Assembly (NCBI RefSeq): GCF_001949145.1
Contig: NW_019091363.1
Span: 2,330,902 to 2,390,901, forward strand
Length of the DNA stretch: 60,000 nt
From: Acanthaster planci
Lineage: Eukaryota; Echinodermata; Asteroidea; Valvatida; Acanthasteridae
Reading direction: 5' to 3'
This document shows, piece after piece, positions 12,901-27,900 of the stretch (position 1 is the first letter of the stretch; each line of letters starts with the position of its first letter). The position numbers and the translations under genes were made by a program. A model generated the notes under the pieces. That model saw only the letters and a list, made by a program, of their open reading frames with translations, ran no database searches and had not been told where the DNA came from.

Positions 12901-15900
12901 TTTTGCAAATATTTTCGACATGACAACCAATGGTAACTATTATTATTAAGTTATGAAACAAAGAGCAGGTAAAGAAGCAATACGTGTAGGGCCTAAACGT
13001 GCCTGGAAATCCCAGTTTCATAGAATATAGCAATGCTTAACATTTTTGTCCCCGTTGATTCTTCTGTTCATAGCCATAAAATCTGCTGCAGCGATTCCAG
13101 TGCACAACCCAACTTTTGCATTTCACAACCTCAACCTGTAGGTCTAGGCCTACAGTCAATCTGCTCTTGGCAATTTTGTACGACTGCCGCAGACCCAGAC
13201 TAATTACCGCATTTAATGCATAACAAGGCTAAAACAATGACGCTAAATCAATGACGCTTGCGGCAAAACTCCACTTTTAAATGTGGGTTCATATTGGGTT
13301 TTTGTTAACGTACAGATTTTCCAGTCAACCTACAGACTAAGATCAATCGGCAAAACAAAATCATGCTTTGCTTTAGCCGTGCTGCAGCTGCGGTACCTGG
13401 ATAATCTTAACTGTCTCCAAATATCGGCTATTCAATGCAAGATCCATACCTGACGCCGACGTACTTCAGCGTTGAAGTATTATGTCACTGCTGAAGTCAT
13501 TGATGTTCCTTCAGGGAATATTGTCTCCTCCTAAGCCCTGGTAAATATCCTTACCAGTGAGATTCATTTTCACACTTCTCGGAGAGGATGTTTTCCTGTG
13601 TACTCCCAATTACCACGATCCAGGAAGTAAAATGGCCATTCTTGTATTTACTCTTCCAACGACAAAAGGTAATGGAGAAACTGTCCAAGCGTTTAGCGAT
13701 ACTTCCTGCTATAAATGCACGGACAATGCACCGACCAGCCATCCGAATCACACCAACACCCAGGCATGCCAAGCAACGTATAAGTCAGCCAAAGTTTTAA
13801 AAAAAATTCTGTTTTCAATTCATAAGCCACGAAGCAGGGTTTCCTGGCTCTATGCATAAGCCTTCTATGCATAAACTAATACCAACTTACCTAAGGTCAA
13901 AAATGCCCTGTGGGAAGATGAAAACCACCACAAACCGAACTGGCATCAGAACCCTTAACAACCGTCGCTTTATGTTCGCTTGATACAAGTAGCTCCTTGT
14001 CCATGTACACAGAAATGAAATACATGGGCATGTATACCTAGTACCTGATTGTTCAATTTCATCACAAAAAGAAAAACCACAATACCCAGATGCAAATTAA
14101 GTATAGGCCTATAGAGAGATGAAATTGGACCACTTTTCATTATTTCTGTGTATATTCACTTGTATCCTACAAATGTCGGTACTGAATTGATTATCTTAAC
14201 GATAATGACCCACCTATGGATGCACTTTCAAATGCGGTCCAGGTTCTTCGACCGACCACCAACCGCCTGCAGTCAATTATGAGCTTATATCAGCTTAGGA
14301 AGGCAATATTCATTTCAGTGGGCGCTGCCATATTGTACAACTTATACATGTCTCGTGATGTCTAATAATTGACGGGCCATACGTTGGGGAGAGAGACGAA
14401 GGTCAACCACCTAGCCACTATTCGACCGCGAACGTTCAAGCATGAATCGGTATGCCACTATGCGCACTGCCTACTGTGAAGTGATACATGTATATCCCTT
14501 TATCTTTTATTTAGCTCTCAGAGTAAGCAGGTCGCGCAGCCAAGTATACTCTATCTACGTTCTTTAAACAGGGCTAGGCAGGGGTTCCACTTCAAGTACA
14601 GCAGGGTTCAAGCACTGAATTACAAACTCCATGTTCACTTTCACTTCCAAAAATCTAACCGATTATTTTTTTATACATGTATAAAACTTTGACAAAAGTA
14701 GGCGTGAGCATATTGTAAGAAACACACTCTCTTTGTTTAGTAAAAATGCATTTACTCCAAAAAACACAGGCTGTACAAAAAGCAACCTTTGAACAACTAA
14801 TTAAACGACCTTGGACATTTTCTTTAAAATTTTTGCACAGAAATCTTTATTTTTCCTTAAAATAAAAGTGTTGCATAGCCTACATACATCCTTTTGCCGG
14901 GAAAAGATTTTTGGAAGTGATCATGCTTCCCGCCAAGAGGACGTAAGCGCTTAATATGCCCTTCTTTCAGGCTCACGACGAGGTGTAATGCACGTCAATA
15001 TAAGAAGTTTAGTGTTAGGTCCTACATTCCTGTCTCTTACCTGTTTGTATACCGCATTGAACACATCCACGGGATTATTAAGATCAACATCTTGGGGTCC
15101 AGTAAATTGCTCTTCATCGCTCACTTTGTTCTGATCAAAGACGTCCAACTGCACAATGAGATCTTCATCTTCCAGCTCGGCTTTCCTGTCATGAACAACA
15201 GCACAGTTTGACAGTGTCACCTGAAGTCCACATCTCCCGCGAGTAAAGAAAAAAAATACTATGTTCAATGTGGAATTTTCTAGACTTAAAGGGGCCTGTA
15301 GATGGTTGAGTGTTGCGTGGTTAGTGTTTGTAAGTCATAATCAGGAGGTGAGAGGTTCGAATCCAGCTGCTGCGAATCCAGCTGCTGACACAATGTGGTG
15401 TCGTTATATAGAAAGGCAAAGTCACGTGCCCCTGTCTCTCTGTTTTGCCAGAGAGGGTTTGGCATAACCGCGCATTTCGCTAAGACTAAAAAAGGAGTAG
15501 TTAGGCCTACTTGAGGTGGTCTCGCAGTCCTTCCAGGAAGAGAACAGAATATTTTTAGCTATTGCCAAGGAGAATAGAGACCTAATGGGCCACATTTACT
15601 TCGCACTGAGTTTTATGTTCACAACATGGCGACTGCGTCGGTGACGTTTCATGACCATTTGAACTTTTCTAATCCAAGTGAAACTTTTTAGAGTTCAACT
15701 TTAACTTATTTTCTTCAACAACTGCATCCTGTGCACGTTCTTCTGTCATAATACATCAGGTGTTCAGTTTGGGAGATGGTTTTACATAACATGCATCCAT
15801 ATTTTCAGCTGCAAAACTAATTAATGTCTACAGACAAAAATGCTACATAAGTGAGAACTCAGATTCTTTCAAAAGATTTACGAAAACAAAAATGCACAGA

Positions 15901-18900
15901 GCGGACGGGTATTTCGATCTACACCTAAGGGGAACGTTTTGTGCTAAAATGATGAACGGTCCAATACAACAAGAGTGACATGTCTCTCCGCCATATAGAG
16001 CAGAAGTCAAGGCTGTCTCACCATGGGGCATAAGCTCTCACCAATGTGTTGTTCTATAAATGACTTTGCCCCTTCTGACATTTAGGAACACACGAACCAC
16101 ACACAAAATACCCCCAGCCAGCTGCTACGGACAGTCCTTGGTCTGTGCTGAAATACAGACATTTTTATTGGAATAGTCGCTAACAAAGTCAACGGTTGGA
16201 TGACAATTAAATTGACCTGTCATGTCTCATCATACCATTGAAATTGATTGTTTTATAAAACTCGCAAGATTCTATATTTCATGTTTAACATACCTGCTTA
16301 TGTTTGAAACTAGGATGATATATCTGTCTTGACCGAGAGGGAAAGTTTTTTCACCACAACCCTTGTACATGCTCCCAAGATGTGTTGCAATTAATTTCAT
16401 TTTACATTTGCTACTTTAAAAGGTATCATTGGTGCCTCTTTTGTTTTCTGCTGATGGGAATAGCCCCCAATATAACATTTATTTGTGCTGGAACGTTTGA
16501 TACTGCTGTGAATCTCCATCTCTGTTTGTTAGAGTACATGGCAATAAGCAAACGAGCGATTTTTTCCCAGTGTTTCCAAGGAAAAATTTGGGTTCGGATA
16601 TTTTAAAACAACAAAATAAATCAAACAGTGTCCTCCCTGAAAAATACTGGCCACAGCGGGAGATTTCCTGCAATCTACAATAAATAAAAGACAGTTGGCT
16701 ATTTTCTGCCCTGAAGCTCCATTTTCTTCATAATAATTTATGGACCGGCCGATTCTGCATCAAAACAAAAATACCGTGTCCAACACTGATTTCTTCAGAA
16801 AAGGGCTATTTAAATCTGACTATCTCTGTATCGTGCATGCAGCGTGGTACGGTACCAAGCAACCTTATTCACTAAAACAAGAATTCCACTTCGGTCAACG
16901 GCCTGAATTTAACCCTCTCCCTCCGCTCAATAACACCCCTAGCCAACAGCCCGCGGACGAAGCCCCTCGCGACCTTCCTGAAATAGACGGATATTCATGT
17001 CCGATTCTTCAGCCCCTCAAGGTCCCATCTATCATTTTATTGTGATTCCAAGAATCCTACAGCACAAAAAGGACAGTGCTTCCATGTGTGGCACAAGAGA
17101 CTTAAAACAAGGTTATGGTCACCAGCAGAAGTCAATGTAAAAACAATGGTTTGTTTGGGTTATCCCGTTAACGACTTTGACGTCCTCTGGGCTTTAAAAC
17201 CTTCCCGCTTACAACCACCAGCAGTTGTCAAGTTCAATGAAGCATTGACGAGATAATTCCGGCCAAAAGTTCCTCTACCAGTTACTTTTTGCGGAGAATG
17301 TCCCCGGAGAAATGAGACAGATTTAGTGGAAATGGAGGCAAGGTGTCATTTTGAATGATTCAAAAAGATTTTTGGGCTAAGGCGGTTCGAAGAACATGCT
17401 TTTCCTCTGTCTGAAACTGAAACACTGCTCTCGAAATGTCAAGATACCATTTTTCTTCAAAGCCACGCATGTGTAGACCATACACAAGACTGGGCATCGT
17501 TACCGGGTGTAACTATAACACTTAAATCTGTAAAATAAACGTGGTCTGGTTCCCACATTTAAGCAAACGTTTCTGAAGAGTGAAGGCAGTCAATTTTATG
17601 ACAAAATTTTGCAAATGGCACGAGTTCACTTTGAGGAACAATAGTTGAGTTTTTTGCATTTCTGTTTCATCCATGAGACGGAGCCTGATACCACACTGCT
17701 CGTTACATGTGGAGCTGTAGAAGAAGTGGCGTTTCCAGCTTTCACGATCTTTGTCATCCATTTATTTTTAATTTCGCTCTCACGCAAACAATTAGAATTT
17801 GAAGGTCAAGGGCACTGCAGCGTTGGGGTTTTCCAACGTCGAAATTTTAAGTGGTTGGCAAGTGGACCTCGATTGTATATCATTCCCTGTGGAGAGTATC
17901 GGAGAGTCTTGAATCATGGCGACTTCATAATCAGCAGCAGGTTAAGGCTAATTGCATCAACTGTTGAAAAATACTTCACAAACTGCACGTGGAAAGATTG
18001 AATTTGCAGCAGTGCAGGTGGAAACGGGCGGTCCTTGAAATTTTCCGACGTTCTAAACTTGTCAATAAGAGCCTGCAAGACAATTAGTCAAATTGGTTTC
18101 TATATCTGTTTAACGTCATTCCTGCTATCCATCGACCTCGGGGACAGAAATAACTGCAGCACAGTTCAAGGGTATAGCGAACATGGAGAACTTGATGAAT
18201 TACCCACCTTCGGTATCCAGAAAGTGGGAAAAATGTGGATCTCGTCCACTTCACCTCAAAATCTTAACTCGGTGTTATTCTGACCCACTTCTATGTTTTT
18301 TTCTTTTTTTTAGGGGTGTTTGTTTCTGTTTGTTACAATGGATCAACAGGTGTCATGAACATGTTTTGTCAATCTTTGCAAAGAAATCCGTGGAAATCCA
18401 GTGTAAAATTGAACCACAGTGGGCTGGATGATTTGTTTTGAAGCTCTGTCCGTCGGACACAACTACTTTTCTGGTCAATGAAAAACGGCCTTGCACATTT
18501 CTATGAAGTGAAATCTTTTCGTCTCACATCAGACGTTTTACAAAGCATCGCGCTGTCATATTCAAGAGATGTGTAATGCTTCAGTGCAATTTTAAATCAA
18601 AAGCACAATTTCAAGAAATGTTATGCTCACGCATCCCTCAACTCGCTCAGCTACTCTGCCTCAGCAGTCGACAAGGCCGTCGAAATCCCATGTGCTCAAA
18701 GCACATTCCAGCATTTTCAGTACCCAGGGACCCTCGAGGTCAGTGGTATTTATTAATGTTCCTTCCTTTTGCGCACCTCGAAGAAAGAAATGTACTTCGT
18801 GAAACTCCTTGTGGGGAAAGCGGTATTTAGATCAACTTAAAGGGATCCCCTCCACTGTCAATCTCTCTACCTATTAGTATGGACGATTTGGTTACTTGAA

Positions 18901-21900
18901 TGACAAGTCTACTGTCAACAAAACTCTTTCTTGCAAGAGGAGCAAACTGAATACAGAACTGCCCGTTAGTCTCATCAGACAGGACAGCTAAACGCGATCG
19001 ATCCTGATGGGGAGTTGGTGGCATATTAATTTTCCTTTCAACAGTAAAGCTGATGTGACGGTATAGACTTGTGAGTTTTTACCATGCCTTGTTTACCAGC
19101 ACAGTACGAGACCTGAAATAAATTTAACAGAATTAACGGCAATGATCTCAGATGCAGCTTCCCAAGAATTCAAGGTAATCTTCAATAGTATAAAAACGAT
19201 GGTTTTTCTCTGACTTTTTCTTCTACTTCAAAACGATGACTTAATGTTTCCTACCTCCTTGGGAGTTGGGTCAACATAGGTGCGAGCACAGAGCAATAAC
19301 TCATTAGCAGGTTTATTTTTTTTCCATCTTTTCTAAACGTTCCACTACTCTAAAGCGAAGCTGTTGCGAGGCACTGCCCATATATTTTTTCGACGATGCG
19401 TCTCCTCCTGAGAGGGCGAATGCAAGGCCTACCACAAAGGAAGGAAATTTTCTCTTCATCACGCACCCATTGTTGGCTAAAAACTTGGAGGACCTGTGCT
19501 TGAATATGGGGTTAGACACATATTCGCACGGACACATCCGCACGGGCCGTTTGTTTATCCAAGACGGTCCGTGGAAAGCTTCCAAAACAATGGCATCGAT
19601 GGGCTCTGTTTTGTCACGTCCGGCACGCTCCGTAACGAAGAAAGTGACCCCCTCCGAGCTCCCCTGTGAGGTTTCGCTTTGCTACGCCCTTGCCGTAGGG
19701 ACCACGGGGAGATAATGCGGAAAGTGGACGGCACCCAGCGGGGAAAGTCAACACGCCGGACAACCATCCAGTGGGAGTGGCCTAAGAGTGTTCAGTGGGT
19801 GGATGACTTGAAACAGTCTTTAAGACTCGAGAAATTTTACTTCATTTGTATGGATTCGCAAAGGCGTTTTGGGACTTTATCATCGTCTGCTCACTGTGTC
19901 ATGGTAGTTATAGTCTTCGAATTCTATAAGGACGACCGCAGCAAGGCTATCCTAGTTTGCGAAGAATTAGCTTCCACTGCATAAGAATGCCAGCAATATA
20001 AAATTAACCAAGTCGTCAAATTTGAAGAAAGAAGAGGGAAACGCTTAGCGTCACTCTCCAGGCAAACAATTCTCAGGATAAATGTACCTAGATGAATTAT
20101 TATACGCACAAGGCTGGCACGAACACTGATGCATCATAACAGACACATTGAGGCACAGCTCTGGTAGTAATGGAATAAATTCCACACGAGCAGGTGTTGA
20201 AATTAAATGCATTCCAGAAATTCTGTCCTTTTCCCACTTAACACTGGTTCCCACTACCATATGAACCCGTGAGCTGTGCACAGACATGACAGATACTGAG
20301 ATTGAACTCCGTGAATAGAGTATAGAGCAAGCGTGTTGCAAAATGCCTTGTTAACTTGCCTCGTCTTAGTCATCACAATCATGGAACACAATATTATTTG
20401 AAAAAGGGGAATCATTCATGTGAAAAATATAATGTTTATCCATGGAGGGGTTTATCCCTGAACAATCCTTCAATAAGAGTAATTGGTCTTGCACGGGCTT
20501 ACTATGGCTGTAAGGATAGCCAAAAGAGCTTGGAACTTCGTTTTATAATCTAGAAATTATAAGAACGTATTTACTCACCTAAGCGAGGTCAAAACATCCA
20601 GTAGTTTCAGACCTGAATCGGAAAAAGAGGGAGAAGATTCCAACATTATTGCCAAGAATAAGGAGGCCACACTCCTCCTGGAAATACGTCAGATGGCCTG
20701 ATATCTCCTCATATTCTCCGAAAACAACTGTTGGCGTGTTTGGCATTCATGTTTCCCGGGTTAAAAATCCTGGAGATCGGAACTTCAAAGGGGACGAAAT
20801 GTAGCGAAACCAGCTTGGTTTGAGTCCTAAAACCAACTGAAAACTTTCACAATGGACAGGCTGTTAGAATAGCGGGAGCTTTATCAACCACTTAAGAGCA
20901 AGGCTCAGATTGCGATAGCATGGTTTGTAACACGCAGCGTCGAAGCATTAATGTTTCCCATTCTGGCATGCTGCTTTGTTGCGTGCCCCATCCACCACAC
21001 TGCTCACACTCCGGGAGTATATAGGATTCCCGCTTTCCCCCTTTGGCAAACAGGGGGGTCACAGAGGTTGGCCGGTCATTAGGGGCCGTTTGTTGGCCCT
21101 GTCACCGCCACGGTTCGCCATCCCTCTGATCCCCTACAAGTGGTTGGCGGTGCGTTGGAATGTCTCCTGTCTATCCGTTACCGTGGCAACCGTCCATAAA
21201 TGTACACCCACAGCTGACTCGGGTCAAGCCCTGACCAGACACAAAGTCCTTCAAGAATGTGTTTGTTGTGGGCAGCGTCAACAAAACGAGAGGTGTTCTA
21301 CGGCAGTTTCTTTAGATCCACAACAACAAAAATCCGGAATTTACTCAGATGTAAAGACCTACTCCAACTTATTAAAAATGAAGTAAATTTGAAATGAAAT
21401 TGAACTGTCGTAGAATCCACGGCACAAAAACTCGGATGTTGTCACTTTTATCTCGGGAGAGATTTATCAAGTTGTCACGCCACATTACCAAGGAACTCTA
21501 CAATAATAATTCATCTTTTATGGCATCAAAACAAAACACTTTAAACCACTTAAAATAACGCCACGTGTGCATCCTCGACTTCGACACTATACTTGTTTCA
21601 AAGCAATTGTCAAAAACATTACTGTGAATTGTTGTGAAGGGTGTCTTTTCAAGGTAAATTTTTCCGTCATGATATCTATAACTTTATCAATCATTCGTGA
21701 AGTCAAAAAAACGACAGAAACTTCAGAGTTTCCATGCCCTTTAGCTGTTCGTTTGAATCTCGTGATTTAAGCTTCAAGAGTGTTTTTGAACAACGTCACC
21801 GGTTAACACATTGCAAAACTACATTTATTTTTCAAGCAGTGCGGATTCATCTTGCAAGTTCTGGTCCCTCTGTGAGTACAGGGAAAAAGGCGCTGCTGCC

Positions 21901-24900
21901 TAAGGGCTTAATAATATGAAATACTTCCGGGTGACCTTCATGTGGTTGCATACTTTCCTCCATGATTTAATCAACTCAGAGTCTACAGAGGCAACTCAAC
22001 TTATTAAAGTTTTGCCTTGTGGAGGGATTCTTGAGGCGGGAATACCATGGGACATTGTGTTTTATTGTTGCTGTTTTCAGTGCTAGGAACTCTGCCCGAA
22101 TGAATTGGGCATATTTGATCAGGTGTGGTGGGACGGATTAACAAAATATGAAGGGGGGGGGTGATTGTTTGGCCGCGTCCGAATCACTTGGCTACGATCT
22201 GAAATTACGTATTAGTCTATGGGAACGCCGCGGCCACTACGTGACTGTGACGCGTCTCACGTTTCTATTAATCTCACGTGTGCACAGCGCCCCCTGTTAA
22301 TTGCAATTAATGTGTGCGGTGCAGCATTGACTACTCGACTGGAATTCACTGGAACTTACTATCGTGGGTCTTGGGTCGCCCATATCCACTATGTAAACCC
22401 ACGAACCCCATTTATTCAAAGTTCAAACGCCCTCAAGCACTCATGTCTCACAAAAATATAACGTTTCACCCCCTCTCCCGATCTCCCCCATCCATACACG
22501 TGTACATGTATGTACGGATATATTGCTGGAGTGATACAAAATGGAGTAGGCGTACTTGACAGGGGTGGGTTTCCAATCTCAAACTCGTGGGACTATGACT
22601 CAAGGGTTGGGGTTGAGGATCGAAACCAACCCCCCCCCCGCTCTGAGACAAAAAAGGTTACAAAAATGTGGAAAAATTTTTTAAAAGAATGAAACGAACT
22701 ACAAAAAAAGTAAATTTAAAAACGAGATAGCTTCCCTCAGATTCTTATAGTGAACATTAATACCATTATAAACAATGTATGCCATCTAATATTTCACCAT
22801 CCTTTCTGCTTGTCCTCAAAAGTGAATAACAAATCTCAGGCCTGACTCCTGCCCCCCGGAAACCTTCTTGGATCCGCCCCTGCCAACTCACCCATCCACC
22901 AACTCCGCCCACCTGAAATACAGTTGCCGTTTCCACTTTATATATTTCTAGTAGTGGTATCCAAATTCTATTTTTTACATAACCCAACCATATCGCTTTC
23001 AAGAGTGCTACTTTGCCAGCACCAACCGTGACAAATCGAAGTTTGGTAGGTCGAGACCTCTCGCATTCTGGGAGACTCCGTAGGGACCTCGTCTTTTACC
23101 CCAGTCCTGACCCGCGTACGTGACAATGTGCGCGTACTATCTCAGGCAGACACCTCTGCTCCCGGAAACTCCCGTTATCTTGACAGCGCGGTTTAAAAGA
23201 AATCATATCGGTGGACATATTTTCCGCAATAAAACCCTGAAATTTCGCCACGCAAAAGCACAGCGTTAATATTTCGCAGTGGATCAGACGTGCTTTTGCT
23301 CCTAAGTGATTTTCAAGCCTAATAATTACGTTCAGGTGTACGGGCAAGGGACGTGCGCGGAGCTCGTCTTTCAAAACTGCGGCGGGGATGGATCGGTAAA
23401 GCCAGCACATCCACTGGAGAACCTTGGAGATAAAAATCAATTTATAGCTTTAAAGGGGAGGAGTATGTCCCGCCCCTCCCATTTCTGTTTTATGTTCATG
23501 CATGGTCGACGCATTTTTCTGGGTGGTTCTCAACTTCAAATTGGCAAGATTGATAACAGGATACTTGTAGAAGTCTCATAGTGTAAACGCTAGAGTATTT
23601 CTTTTCACCGAGTTCAACTTCTATAGAGTTTTAGACTCGATCAAACCTCTAATGTACCTAAAAATAATACTTCGTCCCTAAGGGATCTTTACAGACGTGA
23701 GAACTCTTTCATTTGAAACCAACCGGCCAGAAATAATCAGAAAGTGTTGCCATTATTTGGCATATCTGGAATAGTTGCGTTTCGAAGCATGCATGTTTAC
23801 AGCACGGTTAACAGATCGCCCGTCCTTGGCTGACTCCGCGCGCTCGAAGTGGCGTAACACTCCGACACCTATCGTCATTCTCTTTGTGGTGGCGCCCTGT
23901 GAAAATACCACCCTTTAAAGCGGGCAACAGCAACTCCACTGCGTTACTTCCACTCGATCAGAGTTCAATGGTGCCCCAACGAAAACAGTTTCCCTTTTGC
24001 CATGGTTACCACATAACAGTGGCAATTTCTCATGCGAGAGTTCGGCAAGTTTTACTCCACTTTTTATACTGTCACACTTTCCTATCAAAAGTGCTTAGAA
24101 GGTTGCACGTTGCCGAACATGCAACGACACTTAGGCATTTTAATCAAAGCAGTCATGCACAGTTTTCGTCTCTAGTCGCGTTGTGTCTGCGTGTTTTAGG
24201 CACAGCAGGCGATGGGCGGGGTGTCAGTACCCGATGTTTAAGTTCGAGCCTATACAATAGACACCTGCCATTCTTAAAAAACTGCCTGCTTGAGCTGAAA
24301 AAGCACATTTTGGGAAGTAAACAGCAGAAAACACCTACGAGGGGGGTGGCATGGTATTTATCATAGTTTTCGCAAAACCGTTTCCAACTATACATCCTCC
24401 GATGAATTGTTCAACTTTTAGGCCCTCTTCTCGAACCGTTATTAATTTAGAATCGGCTTTTAGAAATTTACCCCGTAATTTAAAGTAACTTTTAATATTT
24501 CTTCCCAACGTCAATCAATTGCTCGTGAATTGACCGCAAGCGTCCCAGTTCTGACAAAGGGCCCCAATCCTGAGTGGCCAGAAATACTTGCACCAACTTA
24601 AAAATAACTTTGATAAAGCTGGTTATCAATGACAAGAGACCAAGGTTGTCTCCACTGTCGTCTCTTCATACAGAAACTGACTGAGGCAAACACAAGCCCA
24701 TGTACGGTTGTCATGTTGTTGACTGGAGGTTGTTCTGACAAGGACACTGAAGACAAATAAATTGTCAAAAGGCCAAAGATAACTTTCTCCCCCGCCAGTT
24801 GAAAAGCCCCGATTTTTCTTCTATTCAGATCGATGATAAAGGCAAGGGTCAGAAAGCAGGGAGGCTGTATTGACCTTTTTTCAGAGTTGTACTAGACGTA

Positions 24901-27900
24901 AAGAATAGGACATTAAGTGGTTTCAGATATGATTCTATAGTATCGAGCCGGGTACCAACAGTTACCAGTATTTTTGTATCGTGGGTGGTGTTTGAAAAAG
25001 CGACGGGTTATCATTTCCAGGATTGTTGACAATCTGCAGCATGGACAAAGGACAAAAACTGGAACTTCCGTGGCAATGACCAGACACATCGACACTCCAA
25101 AACTGCGCGAAAATTTCATTTGCTTTGAAATAGCGTTGACTGCATGATCTTGCTTTCTTGTCAATTGAGTAGCTTACCAAACGTTTCTGATTCGCTAATG
25201 CTGGTCCTCGTTTTTGCCATGAAGTTGCGAACTAGGAAAATTACACTATGTCTTAGCAAACTTTGCAAAGTCTCGAGATGGAGACTAAGGAGAGACCACT
25301 CACCAATAAGTTCACTGCGTAGGCTTATCCTGTCTGGCAGGTTTTCCGTTGCAAAAAGTACGCAGTTGATGAACGCCACCAACGCCGTCTGATATGATGT
25401 AACCTCCGACCTGTTGAGCTCCTCCAAGATCAGACTGAACCGAAACCTCTTTTTTTTCAGTTTCTGTGACGAAAAAAAAGACAATAAGTTCAGAAACGGA
25501 ACCTAAAGTGGAACAGGAAAGAACATGCCTCTGTTAATTTGTTTCAGCGATTAATAAATAAGTAGAAGATATAGAAATGACAACAGGCAACAATTGAGTA
25601 AACGATTCAGATCACTTTTAACCAATTTTGTCAACTGACGAAGACACCATTCGTACTTTTTACCAGTAAAGGCAAGATAAACACAACAAGACATTTGAAC
25701 ATATTTTATTTGCGATCAGAAAGTTCTCGTTTCGATTTTGTCAGGTTTTCCCCCAATGTCTTGACAAATAGTGCTTAGTTTAAGAGGTTAAACCTCCAGG
25801 CTTTCGAGTGGGATTATCCTACCGCATTACTAGGTTCAGTGGAATCTGAGATCGTAGCCGCACATTGTTCCACGCACTCGAACTGAGGGCCTCCAAAGAT
25901 AAGAACAAATAAACAGCCCGAGCGGTAGAAATTGAAAACACGTGGAAGCATGTGTAACCTTGGTTCACGCCAAGAAAGTACAGTCATGTAGAACTACCGT
26001 TCAGTAAGCAAAGACCTCCGTAGTTGGGTCAATTTAATGACAGTTCTAAAATCTAAAGTGAATTCTGAAGAAACAATATTATGCCTGTGCACTGTTATTT
26101 TAGATTACAAATAGAGTGTAATGCGTAGTCATTTTTATGAAGCTACCCAAGTCATGTGTGCGAACAGGCACGCCCCCACTATGACATAGAACATGAATAA
26201 CGTCGGCTGACCCAAAGCAGTATCACGCATGTCTGCCATATACATGTATGTCGCACGTACGTACGTGTACAATCAAGTTGTGTTCCAGGCCTCTTTAAAG
26301 GATGTGGGGGTTGGGTAAACATGTCAGGCTTTTCCTGTCATTGTGGGTTGGTGTTCATGCCACTGTGATATTGACTACGCACCCATCCCTGGGCCCTGGA
26401 TGTGACACCCAAGAGGACACGTCTAAATACCTCCCGTGGCACAGATACAGAATTGAGGGGTAAGATATAAACGCAGGAAAGGCTCTGTACTTGCTTTACG
26501 AAAACCGAGTGTTGGAAATTGTGAAGGATGTGAAGACCGCCCTCTTGTGAATAAAAGAACGATGAAGGCATTTTTGGGTGATCAAGAGCTCGGAACTCGA
26601 GTGAAAACTCGATCTTGTCGATTGGAGATATTTCACTCTGAAACGTATGGTCCCTAGTTTCCGACTGTGGGAGTGAATTTTCTCTCGAAAAGACCGAGTT
26701 GTCACTCTTTTGAATTTAGAGAGTACGAGTACACGTACTGAAAATAGACGTAGCTCCGGCTCTGGAACCCTGCTTGGGACACGGCATAATCCGGGCGCAG
26801 GGAGGTGGAATTTTAATATATTTTTGTTCTTTTTTTGGGGGGGACTAGGAATTTTCAAAACATGGCTTGCTCTGACATGCCGCGGGACGTAATTTGCTGC
26901 TCGACGAACTTTACTTTTGAGGCGACTGACCCCCCCCCCCATGTAGGTATCTCCCGCTGTGGAAACCAAGCGGAACAGCAGAGGTACATCCGTTAACTTA
27001 ACCATAGCAAACTGGTTTTCTTGCTGCACCATCTGACTCCGACTCATACATTCAGTATTCTTTTCACCAATAATAAAAACAGATTGCCCAAAGTGGTTGG
27101 GACTGTGTGAAGTGACCATTTGCGGATAACAATCTGTACGACGAGCCGTTATTCCAGTCTCATTAGACACACTGGTTGGACTCATTAAATTCCAAAAGAA
27201 AGGGACGTATTGTGTTTCTACGGCTCCCGATCACAACCAACACCCCCGTCAATAATATTGATCCAAGTCTATTTGTCCAAAACTACAGAGATCGGTAGAA
27301 TCCACTGCTAAGCCCCCACTCATTGGCCCTATTCTGTTTGTCCTGCAGAAGTTGTGGAGGCAATTGGACCTAATTGCCATCTGAGATTGAGTCCAAACTA
27401 AGGTAACAGTCTCTAGACGGAAGACCCCTCGATGCTGCCCTGCTTCTTTCACCCTTTTCGCTGGATCTCCTCAATCGGCTCCACTTGAGGTTCTTTTTTT
27501 CACATTCTAAGTCGGCTGTCCTTGTTTTTTTTTCTCACACGCTTCTCTGCTTGTTGGAACGGTCGGATAATTCGAGAGCCCCAGGGTATTTTCAGCATCC
27601 TTTGTGGAGGTGTTGACGATCGTTATGCGGGTATTAGTCCGTCATTATCTGCCGAAAACTCGGGTTTCATTGATGTGATGCTGTGACGTGAGGTAATATG
27701 CTATCTCGATCAAGAAGTATATCGTGGGGTATTAACTGCATTGAAGTCTTATTTTAAACTGTAATGTTATATTTCAAGTCAAACACGTGTACATTGAAGC
27801 CAGCTCACGAACGTGCACTATGAAAAAGCAGCTTCCACCAACAAAACAGTATTTTTTTATCAAGCACAAGGTGATTCACAATGGAGCCATTGTGAGAAGA

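Larger units (their letters stand above)
6645..15040 (-). other. INF2 intron 5, with assembly gap and tandem array
   Basis: An 8.4-kb intron. It holds the gap (7869-8407), a 19-bp tandem array (9612-9839), a 21-nt duplication (10274-10315) and several TAGGCCTA and TACATGTA palindromes. No other coding exon was recognised on either strand. Confidence 0.8.

Noticed and set aside
15290-15372. Functional tRNA gene
   Set aside because: B-box is perfect but acceptor and anticodon stems do not pair and a 15-nt duplication disrupts the 3' end.
23884-24366. 160-codon plus-strand frame in a slightly CpG-richer stretch
   Set aside because: No motif or repeat-encoded protein recognised; opposite-strand frame overlaps it; probably chance.
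26496-27185. 229-codon minus-strand frame, the longest frame apart from the FH1 exon and those over the N gap
   Set aside because: Crosses a poly-C run, shows no conserved motif and does not fit the formin exon chain, which joins exon 2 to exon 3 directly in phase.
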